Source: Acrasis kona (lineage: Eukaryota > Heterolobosea > Eutetramitea > Acrasida > Acrasidae). From it: a DNA stretch of 64,000 bases. The notes under the pieces were generated by a model. The model was not told where the DNA came from. It worked only from the letters and a program-made list of their open reading frames with translations, and ran no database searches. Numbering within the stretch: the first letter of the stretch is position 1; each line of letters starts with the position of its first letter. A program made the position numbers and the translations under genes. The stretch is taken from NCBI GenBank assembly GCA_026419775.2, contig JAOPGA020000946.1, positions 1-64,000 of the forward strand. Direction: 5' to 3'. This document shows positions 20,940-30,532 of the stretch, one piece after another.

Positions 20940-21773
20940 TTAGAAGATTCTATGGTTCAAAGGATAATTCTTCCTGTTGCTCAATTCTATTCTCTTATTC
21001 TGCAACTGCTTAATCTTATCGTCCCTCTCATCCTCTAATTTGTTCATCTTTTGTCTGGTTTTTTCTAGTTTATTCTCAAGCTTATCTGGATGATGGCCGT
21101 GTTCAATCTTCTTTTCTATTTTTGTTTCAATCTTATCTTGCTTATCAGATAGCTTTCCTTCTTTTTTCTCGATTTTATCAATGTTATGAGATAACTTCTT
21201 ATCCTCTTTCTCTAAATCCTCTATTTTTACGTTATTGTTTTTGAACATTGATACCGCTTCTCTTGCGCTGCTTTCAGATCGTATTGGAGAAGGAAGCACA
21301 CCTGCGTATCCTCTACTGCTACTATGTCCGTAAATATCCTCAGCAGATTGTCTACTTCTGATTGCTTCTTTAAATCTTTTCTTTCTGCCCAACGCACAGT
21401 CATATGTAAAGTTATGGTCATTAATGGCAACTACATCTGAAGGTAGATTACTCATATGTGTGATTGGATTATGACCAAAAGTTATCCCAGAGCGAACTGT
21501 TGTGAGGTGATCTCCACCATCTAGCTCCTCATTTCTTAGACCCTGTGTTCTGGTTTCCAAGAATACAGCAGCTGCATTTTTAGAATCATATTGACTGAAG
21601 TTGTCATCGTAAGTAGTTCTAAAACCTGAGGTTTTCTGGTGGAGAGGAACCTTTGGGTCAGTGTTGAGGTCATTTTTTGAGAAACCTAAAATATTATTGT
21701 GCTTTGCTCTTGCATTAGTGTCGTATGTGCTCATATCATCATATAGCTCATGTGGTTTGAAGAATCGACTCAT
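20940..21773 (-). CDS. Hypothetical protein with loop-rich N-terminus and C-terminal coiled coil
   Basis: A 277-residue single-exon protein. The first 170 residues are loop-rich with spaced aromatic motifs (SGFRTTYDDNFSQY, THMSNLPSDVVAINDHNFTY). This composition is common in microtubule-associated and axonemal luminal proteins, but no family is recognised. Residues 175-270 are a strongly charged coiled coil of repeated KxEKxxxKLxDKxDK units. Upstream is a TATTTATA-like stretch but no TTACAA motif within 60 bp. Confidence 0.7.
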   Translation of the reverse strand: MSRFFKPHELYDDMSTYDTNARAKHNNILGFSKNDLNTDPKVPLHQKTSGFRTTYDDNFSQYDSKNAAAVFLETRTQGLRNEELDGGDHLTTVRSGITFGHNPITHMSNLPSDVVAINDHNFTYDCALGRKKRFKEAIRSRQSAEDIYGHSSSRGYAGVLPSPIRSESSAREAVSMFKNNNVKIEDLEKEDKKLSHNIDKIEKKEGKLSDKQDKIETKIEKKIEHGHHPDKLENKLEKTRQKMNKLEDERDDKIKQLQNKRIELSNRKNYPLNHRIF

Positions 21774-21970
21774 ATTGTTTGTAGTTTTTATAAATAAAAA
21801 AATTCTATTATTATAAAGGTGGACAACCGTGTCATGTATAAATAGCGGGATTGTCAGTGGTTGATGGCTGACTACTAATGATTAAAAAATCCTGTCGACG
21901 GTTAACTTCACAACAAACTACACTAACTCTTTAGAGCTCATAAATATTTATACTAAAGTACAAAATTTTA

Positions 21971-24831
21971 TCATTCACCAGCTTGACGTTTTATTATTTC
22001 TACCCTCCTAACTGCCTCTATGCTCAACTTGTATTCTCTAGTCAATTTGAATCGCGAGAATGTATCTTGTAGATTCCCCACTACGGAGTCGAACAAGCGT
22101 TGGACAAGTACTCCTAATTCACCTTCCGATACGTCTCCTCTCACAGCTTCATTACAGTCTCGAACCAAATTAGCATTCAAGTTCAACTCCATTTCAGAGT
22201 TGGGTCTGACAAATCGATGATGGAAACTTGTGAAGGAATCTTTGGTTATCGAACTAGGATCGTTAATCATTTCCTGGAGTTCTGAGAAAGATATGGCGTT
22301 TTCTAGACTAAATTCAGCCAGACAGAATTGCTTTATGTATTCAAGGGATGTATTATTACTGAACATTCTCTTAATAATGTCGTCGCTATTGTCTAAATTC
22401 AAGTTTTCGGAGGGACCTCCTTCATCGACAAGGACGACATGGGTGGAATGATAATTACGGACGAAATCAACAACACAGTGCGTTACAACAAGTCCTCCAA
22501 AGTAAAGAATCAAAAGAAGATAAAAAAATTCAAAAAAGATGATGTAAACAATATCGTTTCCCTGGATTAAATATATAATATTACCGATCACACCAAACGC
22601 AATAATTGGCATCAATAACAAGGAATCCGTTCGAAACTGTAGAGGATCGGATCTAGATAACACACCAAGCACATCACAACGTGTCCTGACGAGATTGAAA
22701 CAAATGTCGAACAGGGCACCAATAATACTAATCAAACCTAGCGCTGCAGATAATGCAATTGTAACATAAACAAAAACATAAATTGTAATTACGTAATAAT
22801 AACTCAACACGACCATTATAATACCAAATGATGTCCAAATAATACCTAAAATCAATACACATGAAATGGACAGCATGTGATGGGAAAGGAAACTCACAAT
22901 CCTATGGTTGGGTAAGTTCTTTGACATGTTTGCATACAAGTAAGAGAAGAGATAGAAACGAGTTGTCTGAATGACCATTCCTAGACAAGTACAAACCAAT
23001 AAAACATCATTTACAACAATACTAATTGAAAAATGGGGCAGTGCAATAAATCTTCCTGCATATAATATTACATTGCTGATAATACTTGATATCACATACA
23101 TTAGTCCAATATAGGGAACAACTCCACGAGAATACACTCTGCGATTATTTCTAAACACAAAAAGAAGAACAATGACCAAGATGGGTAGAGGGATGGTTAT
23201 TCCAAACACAACAGCCATCGCAATGTTCTCTGGTTGAGGTTCTATGTAACGACTCTTCCATAGGTAATCGCCAAAAAATCCCACTGTCACATCCGTGCCT
23301 TCAAAATTCATTTGAGATGGCTGATATATACAACTATCATTGATGACACATGTAGTGCAGTTTAAGAACTGTTTTACAATAAATGACCCACAAGTGATGT
23401 TTGAGTCTAACAAGGTAGATTCTAGAAGGGAATCAGAAACTGTATATGGTGTTACATAAAATCTACTATTTGGAAATTTAGAAGAGAAATTACGTGCACT
23501 ATCTACAGTCGAACGTGGATCATAATCTCCATTTAAGATCAACACTGGACCACTGTAATTCGCAACAGTATAACGATAAGAACTCTCAGGGTTCCTGATC
23601 CATCCCTTGTTCAATAAATCAACAAGAAAATATTGAAGATCGGAAGAGAAATCTAATTTTGGATATTTTTTGTAAACAACCGAAAAGTCAACCAACTCGG
23701 ACAAGATGATTTGATTAGAGACCACAGTAAAGTCAACATTCCAAGACCAACCATACAAATAAGTAAAAAAATGAAAAGGAGCGGTATTCTTTACGTAGTG
23801 AAAATAAGACAATGCACTTCCATAATCGGCATATTCACATTTTTCGAATTGCGACAAGATGCTAAAAACTTTAGGCCTTGTTGCTGGGTCAAAAATAGAA
23901 TATGTCATGTATCTCCTCCAAATATCTGGTATTTGCGTCGGTATTCCACACAAGTAGATGCCAGCATCAACCTTACTGCTAATGTCCAAAAAAGATGCGA
24001 AACTAGACGTTTGTGTTTTCATCTTGTATTGAGGGGCCGGGTTTTGATCAAAGAGTTTGAGAATGTTTTTTGCATAAATGTCTCTCTGAATGTCCCAGTC
24101 GGTTGCATTGGTGTGAGGTCCCCATGCTGAGTTTAGAATGACAGAATCTGCGCATGTGTTGTTGATGGATAATGCTCTGTTTACGATAAAGCTTCCGAAT
24201 CCTCTTCCATAGTATGTGATATTTATATTTGGTTGTTGCGACCGAAGTATGTTTGTGAAGCCGATTAAATCCAAAGCGATATTGTCTGAATTGATTCCTG
24301 AAAAAGAAGGTCCGTACGGCGAATCTGGACGTTGACAATTCTTGTCTCCCACTCCATCATTGGAGAATTTTGTATCCGTATCGGCACATTGGAATTCATC
24401 CTGAATTCCTCTAAAGTCCATAATGTACACTCCATAGTTCCCCGATAGGGATGTAAATAAATCATAAGCTGGATGTTCTACTCCATGACCGCTGTTTCCC
24501 TACTTTGTTTAGCATTACAATGTTTTGAAAAACTTACAACAAGTGAATCACCTACTAGAACAATATTGCCTAATGGTTTCCGACCCAACGTAGTGAATGA
24601 CTTGATGGCTAGCGATATGTTTTTTGACCCAAAAGTGGAATAGCTGTAAGGTATTGTGAAAGTTGCGCAACTCGATAGTGTGGTGCTGTCCTTGGGCTGA
24701 CCTAGCACAATGTTTATTGGGAAAGTGGTATTAAAGATTGTGCAGTCATGCCACTCGGACAGTTGTGAACTGCAAGTGCTGAAAATTACCAATAGGAGCA
24801 AGAACCTCCTGAGGTCAAATGACTGTTTCAT
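21971..24831 (-). CDS. Receptor-like fusion: secreted pseudo-alpha/beta-hydrolase, 7TM, cytosolic RGS
   Basis: Exons are 24831-24538 and 24499-21971 with a 38-nt intron; the product is 940 residues. After a signal peptide (RFLLLLVIFSTCSSQLSEW), residues 30-500 read as an S33-type alpha/beta hydrolase: GNSGHGVEHP, NYGVYIMDFRG, then the nucleophile elbow YYGRGFGSF near residue 198. The GxSxG serine is replaced by Gly. A GDYDPRST acid loop is kept near 425, but I see no catalytic His. Seven hydrophobic helices follow at about 525-778. Residues 807-924 form an RGS domain (SLEYIKQFCLAEFSLENAIS, FHHRFVRPNSEMELNL, DTFSRFKLTREYKLS). RGS domains speed GTP hydrolysis by G-alpha. A catalytically dead ectodomain on a 7TM-RGS suggests a ligand-binding receptor. 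TTGTAA is at 24864-24869. Confidence 0.85.
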
Positions 24832-25042
24832 GACAAAATTGATGTTGAAATGACATTTGATAGTTGTAACTTCCCTTTATTATCCGATTCACAAGAAATA
24901 AAACGAAGACATCACGTCTCCTAAAAGACTTTTAAGTGAAAATATAGATCAATGGTTGGGCTCTGTTCTTACAGAATTTTGACCCATTTTCGAAACCGAA
25001 ATTTAATGTTCATCCCGACAAAGTTGATCCTTACAAAAACCA

Positions 25043-26164
25043 ATGAGAAGAAGAAACATATCGCTGAAGGAAGGATATGTCAATGAAGCTTCACCACTCC
25101 TTTCAAGTTCAGACCACGAAATCACACCAAAATCAAACAGAAAAGTATACGGAATAACACATTACATAAATCAACGAACGATACCAGTGGTTGCATCAAC
25201 AGCATCTTCACTACTTCACGTAGCACTTATCGCGTATGCACTGGTATGTACCGTCTATGACTTACCCACCGTTGGAATGAACATCGCACAGCCAATCTCG
25301 CTCACAGTGTTTGCATTCTTTCACGGATGGCTTACATTAGGGATATTACAGTCATTGTCATTTGCTGTGATATCAATGTCAATCAGTCTTGTTGTGGAAC
25401 ACTTTTTAATGGTTCAAAAATTCAAATTAACATATGAGAATGAAATCTACGGCGAGAGATCATTCAGCGTTCCTATAGATGTACCGGTGTCGTATTACAT
25501 GATCATGTATCTGTGCTTCTCGGTGTCAGAAATCATCCTGTATGGTCGGGATAGAATCAGGAGCAAAGAACATGTTGGAATAAGGACTCCAACGCTTAGT
25601 ATCTTCTTGGTGCTTCCTCTGCTATCGTCCATCATCATGTTGTGCTTTGAAATGAACATTGTAGTTGTCGCCAATAGCACTGGAATGTGGAGCTATGATT
25701 TTAACATTCCAATTTATGATAAAAATGAAACTCGTGTTATTGACCATGTGTTACCTCAATCTATTTATGAGGGTGACTTTTTTTATGGTGTTTCTTTGTA
25801 TCATTTTTATAATGTTTGTCTAATCATGTTCTCAACTGTTTTATTGTACTTGTTAGTCGAATATGTTATTGACAGGTCGTTGATATTTTTAGAGAACATT
25901 TATAGTGGCAAGAAGTTGTTCTTTGGTCCTATTTTAGGATCGGCTCATAGTTTCTTTCTTCCTCCTACATATGGATTACAACCAAACAGATATGTGAGCC
26001 ATAGAATTATTCACAGGTTGTCTTTTTATATGCCAGTGGCTTGCACTTGTGCACAATTTGTTACTTTTATTTTTACCACAAACCCACATTCTGTCAGGAT
26101 GATAAGTATTACAACTACCGCCTTAATAACATTGCTTGCCTTAGTAGGCCTCAGTAAACCTTAA
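25043..26164 (+). CDS. Multi-span membrane protein, possibly DUF422/CruF-like
   Basis: A single-exon protein of 373 residues with about eight hydrophobic segments. A short N-terminal cytosolic region holds a dileucine-like EASPLLSSSDHE. Two features recall the DUF422 (CruF, bisanhydrobacterioruberin hydratase) family: SVPIDVPVSYYMIMYLCFSV, and GMWSYDF followed by GDFFYGVSLYHFYNV, placed like the WxW and YYGVPLxNFxGW motifs. This is a remote resemblance and could be convergence. If correct it would act on a carotenoid-like lipid. TTACAA at 25031-25036 lies 7 bp upstream. Confidence 0.75.
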   Translation: MRRRNISLKEGYVNEASPLLSSSDHEITPKSNRKVYGITHYINQRTIPVVASTASSLLHVALIAYALVCTVYDLPTVGMNIAQPISLTVFAFFHGWLTLGILQSLSFAVISMSISLVVEHFLMVQKFKLTYENEIYGERSFSVPIDVPVSYYMIMYLCFSVSEIILYGRDRIRSKEHVGIRTPTLSIFLVLPLLSSIIMLCFEMNIVVVANSTGMWSYDFNIPIYDKNETRVIDHVLPQSIYEGDFFYGVSLYHFYNVCLIMFSTVLLYLLVEYVIDRSLIFLENIYSGKKLFFGPILGSAHSFFLPPTYGLQPNRYVSHRIIHRLSFYMPVACTCAQFVTFIFTTNPHSVRMISITTTALITLLALVGLSKP

Positions 26165-26209
26165 AATTACAACTTTTCATTCATTTCTTCTTGTTTTTAA
26201 TACTTACAA

Positions 26210-27289
26210 ATGTTGTTTGTGAAAGGCTTTTCAAAAAGTTTGTTGATCAACCGCAGTGTGAGGTTGGGTTTTGTTAAAACGTTATCAACGAGTCTATCAA
26301 ACCTGAATGAAGTACCTGATTCTGAGGTTCTTTCGATTGAGCAAGATGCAGTAGTTGAGTATAATAGGATTGTTGAGCAAGATGGAAAGATTTTTGATAT
26401 GGATATACATGTTGAAGAACCCTTCTCGCCACAAGCTATTGGAGTACTCAAATCAGAAGTACCAGATCGTGACGTTGAGGTGAATGTGTTTGATGGTTCA
26501 TTGTACTTGCCAGATCAGAAGTACATTAGCATCCTGAATGAGGCTTTCTCTCATGGCGGTTGGGTTATAGTACCTGCTGGAAAGTATCAAGTCGATACAC
26601 AAGCAAATAAAATACACCAAGAGTTCCGTTTGTTCATCAACGGAAAGATCTGGTCCACTGTTCGTTCGGATGCCTCTCTCGATAATGATGAACATGAAAG
26701 TAGTGCCGCCGATCAAATCCGTCAAAAAGCTCTTGTCAAACTCTGTAAATCCGTTGGTATTGCTTCTAATATCGATGATCCAAACTTTCAAGAAAGATGG
26801 ACCAAGAAATGGGTCGTCGAAGTCATGTGCTCCCACCCAACCATGGGCCAAGCAAAGTTATACAGAAGAAAAGACAGGATGTTTATTCCACACCCCTACA
26901 AAGAACTTCAAAGCAAAGGACCAGTGGAAGAATCAGAGGACGAGACTGATAAAGTGGTTGACATAAAATTCGGTAGCAACACTTACACACCAGATTATTA
27001 TGGCAGAGATGTGGTTCCATCTGATCTCGGAGAATCTTACTTCCTTGGAGAGAACCCAGACTTTACGCCAGTTAAAGAAAAGAAGACTAAAACATTTACG
27101 CCCAAAGAAAAGGTATTTTCTGTCGATGATAAAATGTTTTTCGGAAAGTACAAGGGAAAGAGTTGGAGAGAAGCTTATAATGAGAATTCGAAGGCGTTCA
27201 TGAAGTATTTGGAATTCATGTCTACACAATCTGGGGACATTCCGGCAAGCTGCAAAAAGGCGATGGATATATTGAAGCTTGGAGAATAA
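26210..27289 (+). CDS. MGM101: Mitochondrial genome maintenance protein Mgm101 with C-terminal extension
   Basis: A 359-residue protein. The N-terminus is a probable mitochondrial presequence (LFVKGFSKSLLINRSVRLGF). The Mgm101 core runs from about residue 95 to 230: LYLPDQKYISILNEAFSHGG, REF-like HQEFRLFINGKIWSTVRSDA, ADQIRQKALVKLCKSVGIAS and KLYRRKDR. Mgm101 is a Rad52-like single-strand annealing protein needed to keep mtDNA. Residues 305-355 (MFFGKYKGKSWREAYNEN, FMKYLEFMS) resemble the small GxYxGxTW domain found at the C-terminus of exonuclease X-type proteins; that is an added module compared with yeast. TTACAA directly abuts the ATG (26204-26209). Confidence 0.88.
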   Translation: MLFVKGFSKSLLINRSVRLGFVKTLSTSLSNLNEVPDSEVLSIEQDAVVEYNRIVEQDGKIFDMDIHVEEPFSPQAIGVLKSEVPDRDVEVNVFDGSLYLPDQKYISILNEAFSHGGWVIVPAGKYQVDTQANKIHQEFRLFINGKIWSTVRSDASLDNDEHESSAADQIRQKALVKLCKSVGIASNIDDPNFQERWTKKWVVEVMCSHPTMGQAKLYRRKDRMFIPHPYKELQSKGPVEESEDETDKVVDIKFGSNTYTPDYYGRDVVPSDLGESYFLGENPDFTPVKEKKTKTFTPKEKVFSVDDKMFFGKYKGKSWREAYNENSKAFMKYLEFMSTQSGDIPASCKKAMDILKLGE

Positions 27290-27404
27290 ATTTAAAACTC
27301 ATTTAATGTTGTGCCCTTTGATACATTTACTTTATTCGACAAGTCTTTCTCCTTTCGCCAATTGACTAATAAAAAGTTATTTTTGTTGTCACGTGTATTC
27401 GCAC

Positions 27405-27820
27405 TTACTGACGCTTTTCATAAAGATTCTTTTGGTTGGCATGCCTCAAATAAGCTCTTATTTGTTCGTTGCATTTGTATTCTGATAAAGCTCCGTATCT
27501 TCTAAAGCAATATAATGCCTCCTCACGTAGTGCGGCAATCATACCCATGTAGACACCCCATTCTTTTACCATCCACTCCTTGTGGTCATAGTGACCTGCG
27601 GCATCCTCGGTACCACTTTGATTTGTTAATATACGCTTGTAAACAACACATACCGGTGGACAATTTTAGGTTGTGGATTTTTTCTAATACGGACCGGGTC
27701 ATTCACTTCCCTACGTAGTTGTTCGTCATATAAAATTGTTCCAGGTACATATGGCTCTTCGAACTCATCTGTATATTTTTCGTCACGCTTTGGGGTGGCA
27801 ATGTAGTCAAAAAGGTTCAT
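27405..27820 (-). CDS. Hypothetical small protein, spliced
   Basis: Exon 1 is 27820-27654 and exon 2 is 27615-27405; a 38-nt intron (GTATGTG...AATCAAAG) joins them in frame to give 125 residues. The sequence begins MNLFDYIATPKRDEKYTDEF, contains DHKEWMVKEWGVYMGMIAAL and a Cys pair in YCFRRYGALSEYKC, and ends NLYEKRQ. Size, charge and paired cysteines would suit a small organelle-complex subunit, but there is no presequence and no match I can name. It shares the promoter gap with the DENN-PH gene. Confidence 0.7.
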
Positions 27821-27863
27821 TGTTCTGGACAGTTTACTGTTACAACTCGGATTAATAAGTGCA
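27821..27863. promoter_or_regulatory. 43-bp bidirectional promoter with a single TTACAA
   Basis: The divergent ATGs at 27820 (minus) and 27864 (plus) are separated by 43 bp. Exactly one element, TTACAA/TTGTAA at 27840-27845, lies almost midway, 20 bp from one start and 18 bp from the other. This is the clearest case in the window of one hexamer placed to serve two genes. Confidence 0.6.
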
Positions 27864-30519
27864 ATGTCTCGTGAGCTGGGCATGGATCTCCCGCATCGAA
27901 ACGGGGCTCCGATGATAGATTTTGTTTGCATCTATGGACTTTCACAAGAAAAACAACAAAATTTATTCATACACGTGGATTCTTACAGCACATCGGGCCT
28001 CGAGGGGGATTGTCTGCACCGATTTCCTGAAGACGAAACAACTAACGCACTTTCACCGCTATTACATTACTTTGCTTTTCCCACCACTATAAAGCCAGTA
28101 AAAAAACTATCGGACGAGCAAAACACAAGCACAGCTTACCACAGCTTCGTGATGACTGACATCGCCGGTACAAAGTATTATGGGTTTTGTTTGAGTCGGT
28201 GGAACAGATGCAATAATGCAGTCAAGTACGGAAAATAATCTTTAAATCACTAAAACTGTAGATGCTACGCTCCAGTATCTCTAGTTATTGTGTCACACAG
28301 ATGTCTTCATAATTCATTTTTATGTTTCTTCTCAAACATTTTGGATCAATTATCTTACAACTGGAAAACTATATTTGATGGTAAAAATCAACTTTTTCAT
28401 TTTACTAACCTTTGTGATAGTATCCATGTGTGAGGAGGTTTACACTCTTTTCAACCGAAAACTTGATCTTGTGACCAAAGTACATTTTTCAGGAAGTCAG
28501 AAGAGGACAGTATTTTTTACCGATTACGATGAACTGATCCTCCAGCCAGTAGAGAATGGTAAACATGATCCTGAGATCAAGAGTAGTTTTTATCCCACTT
28601 GCGACGTAAATTCATACTTTATAAAAATTAAAACCAGTATAGGTAGACTTTCGGATTCTTATCAATTACATACAATTACCTCATCTGTTGTACTTGATCG
28701 AGTCTCTAATTTCAGAACGTCAAATCATTTTGTATTCTACACATGCTTTTAGAACTACCTCAGTAAGTACTTTCTAAATCAGGATTAAAGTAATGATTAG
28801 ATTCTGGAAGCAGTAATAGCTTTGTTGTATCCCATGACCTGGGCGCACGTATACATTACAACGTTGCCTCCAAACTTGTACCATTTTTTAGAAGCACCAG
28901 TACCTTATCTCGTTGGTACTGACACGGGTCATTTTGTAAAAACATTCCTTAACAAAGTAAGTACACATCACTCACTACAAGTCATGTGACACTATAGAAA
29001 TTTGAAAATGACAGCGATATTGTAGATCTACCTGTCAACTGTATATCGTTATGCATTGATGATGGATCTCTCCACATTGTTGACTCTCAACTACGCTTGG
29101 TTCCTCACACACCACCTGAAAGTTTATTCCCTCCATTTCTATCATCCAAGTTACGGACACGTTTAGAGGAGGTTTACTCTAGAGAAGCCGATATGGAACT
29201 TTTAGAACCAACCACTTTAATAGATCAAACAGTATGTCCACATGAAAATAAAAAATTAATCATTTTAGAATATATCTTGGGGTAAGCGTGCCAGCATACG
29301 ATTAAACACACCCGGCCAACAATCCAACATTGATTACTATTTGGTGAAGTACAGCATAAGAAGGACATTTTTGTCCTGCTTTGTCAAAGTTTTGAAATTA
29401 CTACGAAAGCACATTCACTCTGGATCGGATGCTACAAAGTATACATTCGACAAGGATCAATACATTCATGAAACATGTCAGTTATATGAACATTGCAACA
29501 ATGACACATCACAAACCATCAAGTTCTTGTCGGAGCTTACCAACTCACAATCCTTCCACTACCTGGTTCAAAGGACGGTTCAAGAGGCTTCGGAGCTGAA
29601 AAGATTTCTTCTGGTCACAGAGAACAAATTACTCAAATTAAGAAACCAAATAACTAATTCCGAGGTAGAAATCATCAAGGGCTGGCTATACAAGAGAGGT
29701 CAAATCAGGAAGAGTTGGAAGAAGCGCTGGTTTGTGTTAAATGAAACTGGTCAACTTAATTATTACACCAATGAACAAGCAATAAACTCAAAAGGTGTTT
29801 TGGATGTACATCAATCCGACACTTGTAATCAAAAAAATCAATTCTTGTATCATGCTTATACTCTTGATAAGAAGAACACCAATAAGATTAATGTTAGTGA
29901 TTTTCCGACTGAATTTCCATTCCTTCTTCGTGTAGGTACTAGAGTCATGTACGTATGTGCAGAGACTAACCAGGAGCGCTGCAGATGGCTTACCGTCCTG
30001 CGAGCACACTTGATGGATCCACAAACCAGAAATAAATTGGTTGAGTTTATTGAGAGCGAGACCGTCGTACCACATCTTAGGAGGCGGAGGATGGCAAGTA
30101 GAATAAAAATTGAGAGTGGGCTGATTGATATATACCAAAAGAAAACTTTTGTAATTGACAACCACACCATAAACTCTGTTGACAGCAGTGAGTTATTCAT
30201 GCAGTTCTTGCTACAAAAGAGTAATTCAACAATTAATGGTAATGCTATACAAAAGATCACTACATGTAAATCAACTCCTGGTTCACCAACGACACATGCA
30301 TCACAAACTGTCAGCTTGTATTTTAAAAATCATCAAAAGTCGCTCTCCGGTGATTTGAGCGTAAAAGACATGAAGCAGGCCAACAGAAAATCAAAAGAGG
30401 GCCTGTATGTTATTGATGATGAAAGGGATCAAGAAACAAATTTGATAAACAGAGGTGATTATCAATACGAACAACATTCACTGGAAGCACAAATGAATAA
30501 ATTAATGAAGTTATCATAA
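27864..30519 (+). CDS. DENN-domain RabGEF with PH domain
   Basis: There are seven exons (27864-28225, 28262-28380, 28421-28605, 28643-28762, 28801-28956, 28998-29231, 29269-30519). All six introns are 36-41 nt and the product is 808 residues. The uDENN part has [20 protein letters not shown] and YYGFCLSR. The core DENN has [58 protein letters not shown] and the invariant APVPYLVG. dDENN includes [23 protein letters not shown] domain follows ([20 protein letters not shown] to [11 protein letters not shown]). DENN proteins activate Rab GTPases; the PH domain would give membrane targeting. Confidence 0.92.
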
Positions 30520-30532
30520 ATATATTTAATGT

